The notes under the pieces are model-generated. The model ran no database searches. It was not told where the DNA came from and saw nothing but the letters and a program-made list of their open reading frames with translations. From Nostoc sp. T09 (lineage in GTDB: Bacteria; Cyanobacteriota; Cyanobacteriia; Cyanobacteriales; Nostocaceae): 64,000 nt of DNA. A program made the position numbers and the translations under genes. Of this stretch, positions 25,733 through 36,018 are shown piece by piece (the stretch's first letter is position 1; every line of letters begins with the position of its first letter). Where the stretch lies: NCBI RefSeq assembly GCF_002154695.1, contig NZ_MTAV01000003.1:1-64000 (forward strand), read 5' to 3'.

Positions 25733-26701
25733 ATGAATATTCAACGTTGGATTGCACGACGGGAAATAAATTGGCAGCGTTTGGATACCCTGTTACGGCA
25801 GTTAGAAAAAAAAGGATTAAAGTCGCTGCGGGCAGTGGAAATTCGGGAATTAGCGAGTTTATATCGTTCCGTGGCGGCAGATCTGGCACGTGCCCGTACT
25901 CAAAAAGTCGGCAATACTTTGATACACAGTTTACAATCTTTAACAACTCGTGCCTATACGCAGATTTATCAAGGTTCGCGCCGTCAAGAATGGCAAGCTG
26001 TGGTGGAATTCTACAGATGGGGGTTACCAGCTTTAGTACGGCAAACATTCGCATACATCGCTGCTGCTACGTCCTTATTTTTGTTGGGGGCATTAGTGGC
26101 TTGGTGGTACGCCTGGCAAGATCCAACTTTTATGTCGCTGATCGTACCCGAAAGCTTGATTTCCCGAGTGCGAGATGATCATAAATTGTGGATGGGGTCA
26201 ATTGTCGGCATTGAACCCCTAGCATCTAGCAGTATTATGATTAATAATTTGTCGGTTTCCTTTGGGGCTGTTGCTGGTGGGATGACAGCTGGAGCATACA
26301 CAACATATTTAATGTTATTTAATGGTTTATTGATTGGTGCTATTGGCACGTTGGTAGGTCAAAATCATCTTGCCTATCCGTTTTGGGCGTTTGTGTTTCC
26401 GCATGGTTCCTTAGAATTACCTGCTATCTTTTTTGCTGGTGGTGCAGGATTATTATTAGCAAAAGCAATATTATTTCCTGGTGAATACCGTCGTCGTGAC
26501 GCACTCAAATTCTACGGTTCCCAGGCGGTGCAGTTAGTATTTGGCATTGTGCCAATGTTGATAATTGCTGGCACTATTGAAGGCTTTTTCTCTCCTAATC
26601 CCAGCATTCCAGACCCTTTAAAGTATCTTGCAGGGATGGGTTGCTTTGGGCTTTTGGTGATGTACTGTAGTCGCAAACGTCATTCAGGAATGCAGAGTTA
26701 A
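25733..26701 (+). CDS. Stage II sporulation protein M-like membrane protein (SpoIIM family)
   Basis: 322 residues. A soluble N-terminus (RREINWQRLDTLLRQLEKKG, ELASLYRSVAADLARARTQ) is followed by about five transmembrane helices starting near residue 105, with NNLSVSFGAVAGGMTAGAYT, FWAFVFPHGSLELPAIFFAGGAG and AKAILFPGEYRRRDAL. This matches the COG1300 family; in Bacillus SpoIIM recruits peptidoglycan hydrolases, but in non-spore-formers the role is unknown. The gene belongs by gene content to the RDD / DUF58 / MoxR cluster around it, though it is on the opposite strand. Confidence 0.92.
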   Translation: MNIQRWIARREINWQRLDTLLRQLEKKGLKSLRAVEIRELASLYRSVAADLARARTQKVGNTLIHSLQSLTTRAYTQIYQGSRRQEWQAVVEFYRWGLPALVRQTFAYIAAATSLFLLGALVAWWYAWQDPTFMSLIVPESLISRVRDDHKLWMGSIVGIEPLASSSIMINNLSVSFGAVAGGMTAGAYTTYLMLFNGLLIGAIGTLVGQNHLAYPFWAFVFPHGSLELPAIFFAGGAGLLLAKAILFPGEYRRRDALKFYGSQAVQLVFGIVPMLIIAGTIEGFFSPNPSIPDPLKYLAGMGCFGLLVMYCSRKRHSGMQS

Positions 26702-26775
26702 TTATTATCTGTACTTATACACATTCTCTTCTTTGACGTTCTACCCTACAAGAAGCCGCTAGCCTGCGGCAACCT

Positions 26776-26789
26776 GACACGAACGTGTC
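26776..26789. terminator. Small hairpin between convergent SpoIIM and DUF58 genes
   Basis: gacacgaacgtgtc is a perfect 6-bp stem with a 2-nt loop, followed by tatttataatt on the plus strand, between the stops of two convergent genes. The stem is short, so it is a weak candidate. Confidence 0.35.
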
Positions 26790-26792
26790 TAT

Positions 26793-28115
26793 TTATAATT
26801 GATTCCGTGCTTTGAGTTGCAAATATCGTTCAACCAACTGATCTGTAATTTGATTAGCTGGTGCATCAAGTACCAACACACCTTTTTGTTTTAATTGGGC
26901 AAATGCAACTTGTCGCTGTGCTAATAAATCTAAAGCTACTGCCCGAATATAAGCATCTGTGACATTTTCAGTCAAGCTATGTGCCCGACGATCGACTTGT
27001 GGATCTCGGAGTGTGACGCAAAATGGCAGATAACGGGGCGCTAGCCGAGAAAGGGCGGCGAGGAGTTCGGTAGAGGCGGTGACATCAACTATGTCGGTAA
27101 TTAATACTACTAGTGCCCGGCGACTTTGCTGCTGGACAAAATTGGTTACTGCTCCTAAATAATCAGATTCCAGCAATACTGGTTGAACGGGAGTCAGCCG
27201 ATCAATTAACTGCGTAAGATGATTTTGACCGCGTTCGGGAGGAATCCATGTATGCATTTGACGGTCAAATACACCCACTCCGACGCGATCGCCTCGATGT
27301 AATCCCGCTAAAGCTAAGGACAAAGTTGCATTTAAGCCCCAGTCAAATCGCTGCAATCCCTGCACTTTTGCTGTCATTAACCTTCCGCGATCGAGCAAAA
27401 TCACCAAAGTTTGCTCTTGTTCTGGTTCTAAAACCCTTACCAATGGTGGTGTATTGCCATAGGCCCCGACTCGACGGGCAGTAGCTTTCCAATCAATCAA
27501 GCGTAAATCATCACCAGTGCGATAGTTACGCAGTTCGGCAAACTCTGTACCAATACCCATGCGGCGTTGGCGGATCGATCCAGAAGATTGTAGTGCTAGA
27601 CGAATTGAAAGCGATCGCAACCCCACTAAATCTGGATAAACTTTCACCCGCAGATTTTGGGGAATCTGCCAATCATCCCAAGCTAATCCCCAAAATCCCA
27701 ATTGTCGTACCTGAATGTTTCCCCAAGAAAATTCTCCCCGCTGTGTTGGGTTGACGGTATATGTCAATTCCTGGGTGCTGTTCATCGCTACATTAGCTTT
27801 TAGTTCCGGTGCAGAAACACCAAAGCCTGTGGGGTAGTAGTCACGGATTTGGATGGCAGCATTAACATTCTCCGATGTTACCTTTAGCACGATGGTATTA
27901 TCTCGACCAATAGACAATCGCGATGGAATTTCGCGACTAATTTGCACGCGATCGCGCCTCACCCGCAAACCATCCACAATCATCAATCCTAGGACGAGGG
28001 CATCAAATAACAGTGCGATCGCAATGCTTGCCGGAATACCGAAAAACATGGCTAAGATAGGGGCGATCGCAATTCCGATAACTAATAACAAATAAACTCT
28101 GCTTGCTGGAACCAT
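26793..28115 (-). CDS. DUF58 domain protein
   Basis: 440 residues. Two N-terminal transmembrane helices (about 6-50) anchor the protein. A beta-rich domain follows, then the DUF58 hallmark FAELRNYRTGDDLRLIDWKATAR near residue 195 and a von Willebrand-A-like region (TLVILLDRGRLM, VVLITDIVDV). DUF58 proteins are almost always encoded beside MoxR ATPases and are thought to act with them as chaperone-like partners. Here the MoxR gene lies two genes upstream in the same run, with a CPBP protease gene inserted between. Confidence 0.92.
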   Translation of the reverse strand: MVPASRVYLLLVIGIAIAPILAMFFGIPASIAIALLFDALVLGLMIVDGLRVRRDRVQISREIPSRLSIGRDNTIVLKVTSENVNAAIQIRDYYPTGFGVSAPELKANVAMNSTQELTYTVNPTQRGEFSWGNIQVRQLGFWGLAWDDWQIPQNLRVKVYPDLVGLRSLSIRLALQSSGSIRQRRMGIGTEFAELRNYRTGDDLRLIDWKATARRVGAYGNTPPLVRVLEPEQEQTLVILLDRGRLMTAKVQGLQRFDWGLNATLSLALAGLHRGDRVGVGVFDRQMHTWIPPERGQNHLTQLIDRLTPVQPVLLESDYLGAVTNFVQQQSRRALVVLITDIVDVTASTELLAALSRLAPRYLPFCVTLRDPQVDRRAHSLTENVTDAYIRAVALDLLAQRQVAFAQLKQKGVLVLDAPANQITDQLVERYLQLKARNQL

Positions 28116-28144
28116 TTTTGATATCTACAAATTTAATAAATTAA

Positions 28145-28702
28145 TCAAGTATTCAGTTTTTCATAGCCACCAAAAAATACTAACCAGACTACTACAATCA
28201 CCCAATGCATCACAACAGATGGCCACAAAGACCCACTTTGTAAATAAGCAATAGTACAAATAATTCCTAAAAGTGCTGCCTGTAATAAAAAAACTGGATT
28301 CATAAATGTTGGTAATCCAGCTGGATATGCTGTTAAAGCATTTAGAGGATGGTAAACAATGAAAATTGCCAAACTTATACATCCCCAAAGCCAGTTTTTA
28401 GTTCTTGAAACATCCTCTGTAATATGAGGCAACAGTAAAACTCGAAAAAATATCTCCTCGGTGATTGCAGGTGTAAACAAGCAAATTAATAAAATTTTGA
28501 GGATTTTTTCTAATGTTAATTGGGTCAAACTAAATTTCAAAAATCCAAAATATAAACCAAGTGGTAAAGAAATTAATGTATAAAATCCTAACAGGATTAC
28601 TACTGAATTCATCCAAAAATAGGAAGCAGGAATCGTTGATATTGCTTTCTTCAGACGATGAATTATCTTTAAATTAACTAAACTATTCAATTGGTTTCGC
28701 AT
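28145..28702 (-). CDS. CPBP family intramembrane metalloprotease
   Basis: 185 residues with about five hydrophobic segments. The CPBP/Abi signature EEIFFRVLLLP is near residue 82, and His-containing membrane motifs follow (FIVYHPLNA, and VMHWVIVVVW near the C-terminus). These correspond to the Glu-Glu and two His proposed to ligate the metal in this family (Rce1-like, also bacteriocin self-immunity). It sits 28-29 bp from its neighbours, so it is co-transcribed with MoxR and DUF58. Confidence 0.88.
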   Translation of the reverse strand: MRNQLNSLVNLKIIHRLKKAISTIPASYFWMNSVVILLGFYTLISLPLGLYFGFLKFSLTQLTLEKILKILLICLFTPAITEEIFFRVLLLPHITEDVSRTKNWLWGCISLAIFIVYHPLNALTAYPAGLPTFMNPVFLLQAALLGIICTIAYLQSGSLWPSVVMHWVIVVVWLVFFGGYEKLNT

Positions 28703-28730
28703 TCTGTATTTACTGACTCATCCTCATCTC

Positions 28731-29681
28731 TCATCGAGGAACTGGAACTTGATTAATTACCGACGCAATTACAGCATCAATTTGTAAACCATCCAGCATT
28801 GCTTCTGGCTTGAGAATCAAACGATGACGCAACAATGGTGATGCAACGGCTTTAACATCATCTGGCGTCACAAAATTCCTTCCTTCTAACCATGCAGCGG
28901 CTTGAGATGTCTGCAACCAAGCACCAGCTGCGCGTGGCGATGCACCCAAAGCTAATTCGGGATGTTGGCGTGATGTTTTTACCAATGCTAGAAGATAATC
29001 AATAATCGCCTCAGATACCTTAACTTCTTTGACTGCTTGCCGCGCCTGTAAAATTTCGTTGACTGTTGCTATGGGTTTGAGACGATTAATATCTCCACGT
29101 CGCGCCGCAAACCCAGCCTGACGATTGAGTAACATTTGCTTTTCCGCAGCTTGTTCGGGATAACCTACGGCTAATTTGAATAAAAACCGATCTAGTTGCG
29201 CCTCTGGTAAGGGATAAGTACCCTCAAATTCTAGAGGATTTTGTGTTGCAATTACCCAAAATAATTCTGGTAAAGGTAAACTTTCACCATCTAGAGTTAC
29301 CTGCATTTCTTCCATTGCTTCTAACAGCGCCGCTTGTGTTTTAGGGGGAGTGCGGTTAATTTCATCTGCTAGTAGTACTTCAGTAAAAACTGGACCTTTT
29401 TTTAGAGTAAAACTGCGACTATTCAAATCAAAAATATTTGTACCAGTAATATCTGATGGCAGCACATCTGGCGTTAATTGAATCCGGCGAAACTCTGCTT
29501 GAATTAACTGTGCCAACACTTTGACTAAAAGTGTTTTACCAGTTCCCGGTACTCCTTCTAAAATTATGTGTCCACCTGCTAGCAGTGCCACTAGTAGCTG
29601 TTGTACAAGGCTAGATTGTCCTACAATTATTTGGTTAAGCCCTTTTCCCAGGTGAATTAAACTAGAATGAATTTCGCTCAT
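28731..29681 (-). CDS. MoxR family AAA+ ATPase
   Basis: 316 residues. Walker A is GVPGTGKTLLV near residue 44, Walker B VLLADEINRTPPKTQAALLEAMEE near 105, sensor 1 FWVIATQNPLEFEGTYPLPEAQLDRF, and sensor 2 GASPRAAGAWLQ. MoxR ATPases help assemble or insert cofactors into partner proteins together with von Willebrand-A-domain proteins, here represented by DUF58. It lies 51 bp after the DUF4350 gene. Confidence 0.95.
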   Translation of the reverse strand: MSEIHSSLIHLGKGLNQIIVGQSSLVQQLLVALLAGGHIILEGVPGTGKTLLVKVLAQLIQAEFRRIQLTPDVLPSDITGTNIFDLNSRSFTLKKGPVFTEVLLADEINRTPPKTQAALLEAMEEMQVTLDGESLPLPELFWVIATQNPLEFEGTYPLPEAQLDRFLFKLAVGYPEQAAEKQMLLNRQAGFAARRGDINRLKPIATVNEILQARQAVKEVKVSEAIIDYLLALVKTSRQHPELALGASPRAAGAWLQTSQAAAWLEGRNFVTPDDVKAVASPLLRHRLILKPEAMLDGLQIDAVIASVINQVPVPR

Positions 29682-29732
29682 ATTAGGTTATTAAATACTT
29701 ATGCAAAGATGCAATTAGCGTTATCAAAAATT

Positions 29733-30839
29733 TCAAAAACTTAATTTAGAATTTTTAATTTCTTTTAAGGTTCGCCATTGCCCCAACCAGCTTAACAGTT
29801 CTCGTTCACTCATGGGGCGTTTTTGCGATTGTCGCTTTAATACTGTAGCTAGTTCTATTGAACTAGTACCTGTTTTTTCAACCCAGATATCAATCAAGGC
29901 TTGGGGTTCTAGTAAGATTTCCCCTAATCCTAAAGCCTTTTGTAGTTGTAGCTGTTCTTCTTTGCCCACCATTTCCACAACAAAATCGGTGGATTCAGCT
30001 TTTTGTAAGACTCCTGCTAAAGCTTGGATATATGCTTCGCTATTATCTAAAATAGGTGTTTCTAAGGCTACTGGTTTACCAAAGCGGCGATTTTGCGCCC
30101 AAATTAGAACTAGCAACAAAATACCTGCCTGCAATAAAGCCACAATTAAGGGTTGATGAGCAAAATAACTAAATAAGTCGGCTTTACCTTCTTTTTTGCG
30201 CACATCAGCATCTTTATAGCCATGAATGTATTCATCAACAAAGATGGCGTTATTTTGTTTGCTGACCAAATCTGCAAGAAATTTAAAATTACTTAAATAA
30301 TCTTGATAGGCATTGGCTGCTAAATAGGGAGTTGTCGAAAAAATAACTTTTCCTTTGCCATACTTTTGTTGCCAAACCACAGCACCGAAGCGATCGCCTA
30401 AATAAACTTCTTTTTGCTCGGCTTTCTGTTGCCGTCTGCGTGTAGCAATCTTCACATCGCCAAAGGGCGATTTTTGCATAGTGTTAAAGTCTGCTGCTGT
30501 TGTTTGGTAACGCACACCCAAAATTACTAAGGTATTACCTTTTTCTATCCATCCGCGTTTTTCCGAATTTATAATTGGTGGATTGAGATTGCTGTTTACC
30601 TGTAGCAAGGTAACTGGGCTTTTCTGTGCTTTGATATTATCCCAAGGCTTTTGCCAGCGCTTGATTGAAGTTCCTTGCTCTTGCATAAAAGCATACCAAG
30701 CACCATAGCCATCCGCAGCACGGTTATAGGTGGAACCATTACTGATTGTGGTGTTTCTGGGAGCCGCTATCAAGCTTACTAAAATGATGACCGCCAGAGC
30801 GATCGCTCCCAGCCAAGCCAAGCGGTTTGAACGCTTCAT
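29733..30839 (-). CDS. DUF4350 domain protein
   Basis: 368 residues: an N-terminal transmembrane helix (AWLGAIALAVIILVSLIAAP), a soluble DUF4350 region starting STYNRAADGYGAWYAFMQEQ, and a second transmembrane helix near residue 233 (PLIVALLQAGILLLVLIWAQNRRFG), then a cytoplasmic C-terminus with a final helical region (MSERELLSWLGQWRTLKEI). DUF4350 proteins regularly stand between MoxR and DUF4129 genes; biochemical role unknown. Its start is 63 bp after the DUF4129 stop. Confidence 0.85.
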   Translation of the reverse strand: MKRSNRLAWLGAIALAVIILVSLIAAPRNTTISNGSTYNRAADGYGAWYAFMQEQGTSIKRWQKPWDNIKAQKSPVTLLQVNSNLNPPIINSEKRGWIEKGNTLVILGVRYQTTAADFNTMQKSPFGDVKIATRRRQQKAEQKEVYLGDRFGAVVWQQKYGKGKVIFSTTPYLAANAYQDYLSNFKFLADLVSKQNNAIFVDEYIHGYKDADVRKKEGKADLFSYFAHQPLIVALLQAGILLLVLIWAQNRRFGKPVALETPILDNSEAYIQALAGVLQKAESTDFVVEMVGKEEQLQLQKALGLGEILLEPQALIDIWVEKTGTSSIELATVLKRQSQKRPMSERELLSWLGQWRTLKEIKNSKLSF

Positions 30840-30902
30840 ATTGTATACGAGTTAATGCTGAACTTATTGTCATTTGTCATTAGTAATTTATTCCTCATCT
30901 CC

Positions 30903-31511
30903 CTAATCCCCAGCAATTTCTCGATACGCCTGCTGGCAATGCTCATAATTTTCGGGCAAAATTTCAGCATCGCCAAAACACAATTGTTCGTGAGTAGTAA
31001 TTAAAGTTTCATAGGGCTGGATGGGCGTTACAGACGATCGCAGAAATTGTAAATATTCGCCATCAGTGCGGCTAGGTTGGTGGCGAACAACGCTAGTATC
31101 ATGCAAGTGCTGCAATATTGCTTGATATAAACAACGGCAAGCTTCTCGGTAATTACCCTGACGGTAAAATTCTTGCGATCGCGCCAACCACAAACTAACG
31201 GATAACTCACTGGTCATGGTTGTTTTGCCAGTTGCAGTATGATTGCCTCTTCTATTCATCCAAGAATACAAATAAGGACTGAATTCTCGCCACAATAGCC
31301 AAACCAACCAAACTACGAATACACCTAGTACAAGCCAAAACAGCAGCTTCAGCAATTCACCTAGCCAAGGACTTATTGACCAACCAGGAGGTAATCCTGG
31401 TAATGCTGATTCTAAGCGGGAAAACTGATATTCTATCCATTCTCCCACTTGTTGTTGTAACTGAGAAAGCTGCCAATCCCAGCTGGTTTTTTCAAAGGTG
31501 TCTGTGGACAT
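30903..31511 (-). CDS. DUF4129 domain protein
   Basis: 202 residues. An N-terminal soluble stretch, one transmembrane helix at about 52-73 (LLKLLFWLVLGVFVVWLVWLLW), and a C-terminal helical DUF4129 domain with LWLARSQEFYRQGNYREACRCLYQAILQHL and SRTDGEYLQFLR. The family accompanies MoxR/DUF58/DUF4350 as a presumed membrane complex, and the transglutaminase-like partner seen in some genomes is absent here. Confidence 0.85.
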   Translation of the reverse strand: MSTDTFEKTSWDWQLSQLQQQVGEWIEYQFSRLESALPGLPPGWSISPWLGELLKLLFWLVLGVFVVWLVWLLWREFSPYLYSWMNRRGNHTATGKTTMTSELSVSLWLARSQEFYRQGNYREACRCLYQAILQHLHDTSVVRHQPSRTDGEYLQFLRSSVTPIQPYETLITTHEQLCFGDAEILPENYEHCQQAYREIAGD

Positions 31512-31567
31512 AGAGGATGATCAAGGAGATGGGAAGGGAAGGGAGACAAGGAATAAATAACTAATGA

Positions 31568-32089
31568 CTATTGACCATTGATTTTTGACTCTTGACTATT
31601 TTGTAATTTGCTACTTTTTATCATGAGCCAACCAATGACAACAAGTAGTGCACCAAAGATGAGAAATCCCAAATCCCAAGCTAACTGATTTGGTCCTGGT
31701 TTCACATGGTGGATACCAAGAATTTGGTGATCGATCAGCCCTTCAACTACGTTGAACAATCCAAAACCGAGGAGTATAGACCCGATAAAAGTTTGTGATG
31801 ACCAAGGAACATCATCACGCCCGCCAGCCCGCCATAACAGGGCTATTCCCACCACAGTCATCACCCAATCTAAAGCATGAAATAACCCATCCCATACCAT
31901 GTTCAAATCTATATTTGAGGTGCTGTTTAGGGGTCGAACATTACTTAACATATGATGCCATTGGAGAATTTGATGCAGCACAATACCATCGATAAACCCT
32001 CCTAGACCTAAACCAAGGAAAATCCCAGCAGTAATTAGCGGCGTAGATCGGTTAATGCTCTCACTTTTGGCCTCCATACTCAACCTCAT
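31568..32089 (-). CDS. DUF2243 membrane protein
   Basis: 173 residues with four transmembrane helices. The family pattern is clear: GIFLGLGLGGFIDGIVLHQILQWHHM, then FHALDWVMTVVGIALLW and GFGLFNVVEGLIDHQILGIHHV. The repeated D/E-G-(I/L)-x-x-H-Q-I-L motif with many His residues looks like a metal- or heme-binding arrangement, by inference. It is the first gene of the minus-strand run leading into DUF4129 (56 bp away), though its functional link to that group is uncertain. Confidence 0.88.
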   Translation of the reverse strand: MRLSMEAKSESINRSTPLITAGIFLGLGLGGFIDGIVLHQILQWHHMLSNVRPLNSTSNIDLNMVWDGLFHALDWVMTVVGIALLWRAGGRDDVPWSSQTFIGSILLGFGLFNVVEGLIDHQILGIHHVKPGPNQLAWDLGFLIFGALLVVIGWLMIKSSKLQNSQESKINGQ

Positions 32090-32258
32090 AGACAGGCATT
32101 TTTACCACCATAGAATTTTTTGGCGAGCAATATCTTCTGTCTTGAGGCAAATGCTAGCGTTCTGTTTAAAGTGGACAATTTGCTGTTAGGGAGTCCTTGA
32201 AGACGCTAATCACCATATACAGGCATGATATAAGTTGATATTCAAGAGCAATTTTCAA

Positions 32259-32744
32259 ATGACTATTTACTTTTATAAGGTTTGGCAGCCTTATGGCTGT
32301 TTTTCTAATTTTTCTCCTCACGGAATTCAAATCCAAGGTATTTACTGGCCAACGGTTGAGCATTATTACCAAGCACAAAAGTTTGTTGGCAGCATAGATG
32401 CGGTAATTATACCCGTGATCCATAACGCCCAAACGCCAGAAGAAGCTGCTGCTTTAGGCCGCTGTAGTACTCGCCAAATCCGTGCAGACTGGGAACTTGT
32501 CAAAACTCAGGTAATGCGAGAAGCTGTACTCAAAAAGTTTCTCACTCATGCTGAGATTCGAGATATTCTCCTATCTACAGGCAATGAAATTTTAGTGGAA
32601 AACTCCCCAAAAGATTATTTCTGGGGCTGTGGTGCAAATAAAACTGGTCAAAACCATCTTGGTAAAGTTCTAATGAGTGTACGTGAAGAAATCTGCAAGT
32701 TATTATCTGTGACAGCAATTGCCGAAAAATACTTGCAGCATTAA
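32259..32744 (+). CDS. NADAR family protein (YbiA-like)
   Basis: 161 residues from ATG 32259; TTG 32235 lies in frame but adds no homologous residues. Motifs match the NADAR/COG3236 family: FSNFSPHGI near the start, YWPTVEHYYQAQKF, AAALGR, and the C-terminal GCGANKTGQNHLGKVLM. Characterised members are N-glycosidases that remove ribosylated riboflavin intermediates or reverse ADP-ribosylation of guanine (DNA), so it may be a metabolite-repair enzyme or a DarT-type antitoxin. No toxin gene is adjacent, which favours metabolite repair. Confidence 0.88.
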   Translation: MTIYFYKVWQPYGCFSNFSPHGIQIQGIYWPTVEHYYQAQKFVGSIDAVIIPVIHNAQTPEEAAALGRCSTRQIRADWELVKTQVMREAVLKKFLTHAEIRDILLSTGNEILVENSPKDYFWGCGANKTGQNHLGKVLMSVREEICKLLSVTAIAEKYLQH

Positions 32745-33234
32745 TTACATTGTACGCTTGGTATTTCACAGCCTGAGGGGAATTTAGTTATTCCCCTGAT
32801 TAAATAGGCTTTCACTCTGTAGCGTTCGTGAGATTTAATTATTCCTTTGCAAATGAAATTTCAGGTTTAATGTAAAGCTTTATACTAACCATAGAAAAAA
32901 ACGTGAAATTTTTTAATTTGCATAATATTACCGTATACATATTAAGATTTAAGGTTATAAAATTAATTGTTTAATAATTAACTTTTTCTTAAGCATTTAG
33001 CTTTGAAACTTCAAGATTTTCCGTAGGAAATTCAGGTAAGCATGAGTTCGATAGACCTTTTCCATGCAGTCTTCTCTTTCTTTGAATAGAGAAGAGTAAA
33101 GCCAACTAAGGGTTTTAAATATCTCCCTGACAAGAAGATATTTCTGGAAACAGGTTAAATCAAATTCAGCGAACAACTTTATTTAAGGAAAAGTTGAAGA
33201 TTATTTTTATACATTACTTTAGTTTATATAACTA
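32745..33234. other. Long intergenic/5' region before GAF histidine kinase
   Basis: About 490 bp, AT-rich. It holds a hairpin with arms aggggaa/ttcccct at 32776-32797, 32 bp past the NADAR stop (a possible terminator without a T run), and a second hairpin tcttctct/agagaaga at 33070-33095 in what may be the long leader of the next gene. No ORF is convincing. Confidence 0.4.
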
Positions 33235-36018
33235 ATGGCATTTACCGAGCAACCAAGTGGGTTGCAGCAAACCTTTGATCCAGAGGGTTTACTGCACAGA
33301 ATGACCAACCAGATTAGGCGATCGCTTGAACTCCCAGAAATATTAACAGCTACTGTTGCTGAGGTTCGTTCATTTTTGGGTACAGACCGAGTGATGGTCT
33401 ATCGGTTTGATAGTGATGATAGCGGTGAAGTTATTGCCGAGTCTATTTACGAGCAGAGGTTGCCATCTCTATTAGGGTTGCACTTTCCGGCAAATGATAT
33501 CCCCCAGCAGTCAAGAGAGATGTTTATCGCAGCCCGACAAAGGGCAATTGTGGATGTAGCTAATGGCAAAATTGGGTTATCGCCACTCTGCTCACCACAA
33601 ACCAACGAACCCCTAGAAACAGAGAATATCCACTATCGACAAGTAGACCCATGTCATATTCAATACTTAACGGCATTGGGCGTACAGTCTTCGCTGGTAG
33701 TGCCAATTTTACATCGCGACCTGAAAGAGAAATCAGCGAAGCCAGAACTTTGGGGATTGTTGGTATCACACCACAGCCAAGCACGAAGTATTTTGCCCTG
33801 GGAACTGAAATTATTACAACAAATTACCGATCAGGTAGAAATTGCGCTCGCGCAAAGCAATCTCCTCTCGGAAGCCCGTTCCCAGCGACAACAACAAGCC
33901 CTAATTAACCAAATTGCCATTCTGTTGAACCAACTGCCGACAATCCAATTCCAAACAGCCTTAGAATCTACTATTACGGCTTTTGGTGGTACAGGTGGCA
34001 GACTTTACATTGAGCAGAGTAGAGAACTCTATACCTGTGGCGAACAACCACAATTACCTCACGATTCAAAAAACATTGTCATTGAACAGCATCCCGTATG
34101 GCAAAACTGGATAGCTGAGTGCAAACAAGGTCAGGTTTTAGCAATTCCAGACCTTTACAAAGAAACGCATTTGCGAGTTTTAGCGGTGGGGTTTCAACCT
34201 ACTAAGATTCGGGGAATCTTGGTAATTCCGCTATATTACCGCAATAGTTTTCTCGGTGTTCTCAGCATTTTTCGTCCAGAGTTTGATACCGAAATCTTGT
34301 GGGCTGGACGCTGCGATCAAAACCAGCGACAAAGACAACCCCAGCTTTCCTTTGATGTTTGGCGAGAACAGAAAAAAGGCCAAGCACCTGAATGGAAACT
34401 TGAAGATATTGTTCTAGGACAAGCCTTGGGCTATCACTTCTCAATGGCAATTCAGCAGCAGCAAATGTACCAACAGGTGCAGCTACTGAATACTAACCTA
34501 GAACAGCGGGTGCAGGAGCAAACTGGTGAACTAGAAAAATCATTACTGTTTACCAAAGTGATCAAGCAAATCACTGAGCAAATACGCAGTTCATTAGACT
34601 TAAAAATTACCCTGCAAACTATTGTGCAGGAAGTCCGCCCCCTGCTAAATTCTGACCGAGTGTTAATTTACCAGTTATCAGGTGAATCTGATGGTCATGT
34701 AATCGTAGAAGAAATCAATGGCAGCTATCCATCAGTTTTGGGAATCAAAGCACCGCCAGAATGTTTTCCTGATGAGTATGCTAGTCTTTACGTTCAGGGA
34801 AGAGTGCGGGCAATTAACGATGTGTCCACAGCTACTTTAAGTGATTGTCATCGCGAGTTTTTGCTGAATCTGCAAGTGCAAGCTAACTTAATTATTCCCA
34901 TCAACATGGGTACGCAACTATGGGGATTACTAATTGCTCATCAATGCGATCGTCCGCGAAATTGGCAAGATGCAGAAATTGAGTTAATGCTACAGTTAGC
35001 AGATCAGGCAGCGATCGCTATTCAGCAAGCACAACTCTATGAACAAAGCCATACTGCGGAAAATCAGGCCAAGGCTAAAGCTCAACAGTTAGAGCGAACT
35101 TTATATGAACTGCGACAAACACAAACACAATTGATTCAAAACGAAAAAATGTCTAGTTTGGGACAGTTAGTTGCAGGTGTAGCACATGAAATTAACAATC
35201 CCGTTAACTTTATCTACGGTAATCTGTCTTACGCCAATGACTACACCGAACAACTACTAAAACTTTTACGCCTCTACCAGTCGCACTATTCCCAACCCGA
35301 TAGCGAAATTCGCTCGTTAGAAAAAGCGATTGATGTGGAGTTTGTGGCAGAAGACTTACCAAAAATTATCTCTTCTATGCAAGTTGGAGCCGATCGCATC
35401 TGCTCAATAGTCCAATCTTTACGCAATTTTTCTCGCTTGGATGAGGCGGAACATAAACCTGTTGATCTACATGAAGGCATTGACAACACTTTACTAATTT
35501 TGCAACATCGCCTGAAATCCACTGTCAATTTCCCCGGTGTGAAGGTAGTCAAAGACTATGGTGACTTACCGTTAGTCAGATGTTATGCCGGACAAATGAA
35601 TCAAGTATTCATGAATATTCTTAGCAATGCTCTTGATGCTTTGCAAATGCACGCAGACAATAATCAATCCTTTATCCCTTCAATATGTATTTCAACTAGA
35701 GTCTCAGCAGATAATTCCTTTGTGCTGATTCGGATTGCCGACAATGGGCCGGGAATGACAGAAGACGTAAAAAGGCGGATTTTTGACCCGTTTTTCACAA
35801 CTAAGCCTGTGGGCAAGGGTACAGGACTGGGGCTAGCTATCAGCTACCAGATTATTGTTGAAAAACATGGTGGAATCATTGACTGTGTGTCAGAAGTTGG
35901 TAAGGGTACAGAGTTCTGGATGGAGATAGCCCTTAATCCACAATGCAAAGTCAATAGTCAATATATCAATTCTTTACTCCCATCCTCTGAAAGATGGCAG
36001 GTTAAAACTAATTTTTAA
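33235..36018 (+). CDS. Multi-GAF histidine kinase with possible bilin-binding GAF domains
   Basis: 927 residues, no transmembrane segment. GAF1 (about 20-200) has [20 protein letters not shown] and a phytochrome-like NDIPQQSRE, with Cys140-His in [16 protein letters not shown]2 (about 220-400) lacks these. GAF3 (about 440-595) has [20 protein letters not shown] and Cys538-His in [13 protein letters not shown]. These Cys-His pairs sit where cyanobacteriochromes and phytochromes attach bilin. A coiled coil leads to the kinase: [16 protein letters not shown]-box (His near 650), a dimerisation helix and the ATPase domain ([28 protein letters not shown]). There is no receiver domain and no response-regulator gene adjacent. 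Light sensing is an inference from the motifs. Confidence 0.88.
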   Translation: MAFTEQPSGLQQTFDPEGLLHRMTNQIRRSLELPEILTATVAEVRSFLGTDRVMVYRFDSDDSGEVIAESIYEQRLPSLLGLHFPANDIPQQSREMFIAARQRAIVDVANGKIGLSPLCSPQTNEPLETENIHYRQVDPCHIQYLTALGVQSSLVVPILHRDLKEKSAKPELWGLLVSHHSQARSILPWELKLLQQITDQVEIALAQSNLLSEARSQRQQQALINQIAILLNQLPTIQFQTALESTITAFGGTGGRLYIEQSRELYTCGEQPQLPHDSKNIVIEQHPVWQNWIAECKQGQVLAIPDLYKETHLRVLAVGFQPTKIRGILVIPLYYRNSFLGVLSIFRPEFDTEILWAGRCDQNQRQRQPQLSFDVWREQKKGQAPEWKLEDIVLGQALGYHFSMAIQQQQMYQQVQLLNTNLEQRVQEQTGELEKSLLFTKVIKQITEQIRSSLDLKITLQTIVQEVRPLLNSDRVLIYQLSGESDGHVIVEEINGSYPSVLGIKAPPECFPDEYASLYVQGRVRAINDVSTATLSDCHREFLLNLQVQANLIIPINMGTQLWGLLIAHQCDRPRNWQDAEIELMLQLADQAAIAIQQAQLYEQSHTAENQAKAKAQQLERTLYELRQTQTQLIQNEKMSSLGQLVAGVAHEINNPVNFIYGNLSYANDYTEQLLKLLRLYQSHYSQPDSEIRSLEKAIDVEFVAEDLPKIISSMQVGADRICSIVQSLRNFSRLDEAEHKPVDLHEGIDNTLLILQHRLKSTVNFPGVKVVKDYGDLPLVRCYAGQMNQVFMNILSNALDALQMHADNNQSFIPSICISTRVSADNSFVLIRIADNGPGMTEDVKRRIFDPFFTTKPVGKGTGLGLAISYQIIVEKHGGIIDCVSEVGKGTEFWMEIALNPQCKVNSQYINSLLPSSERWQVKTNF

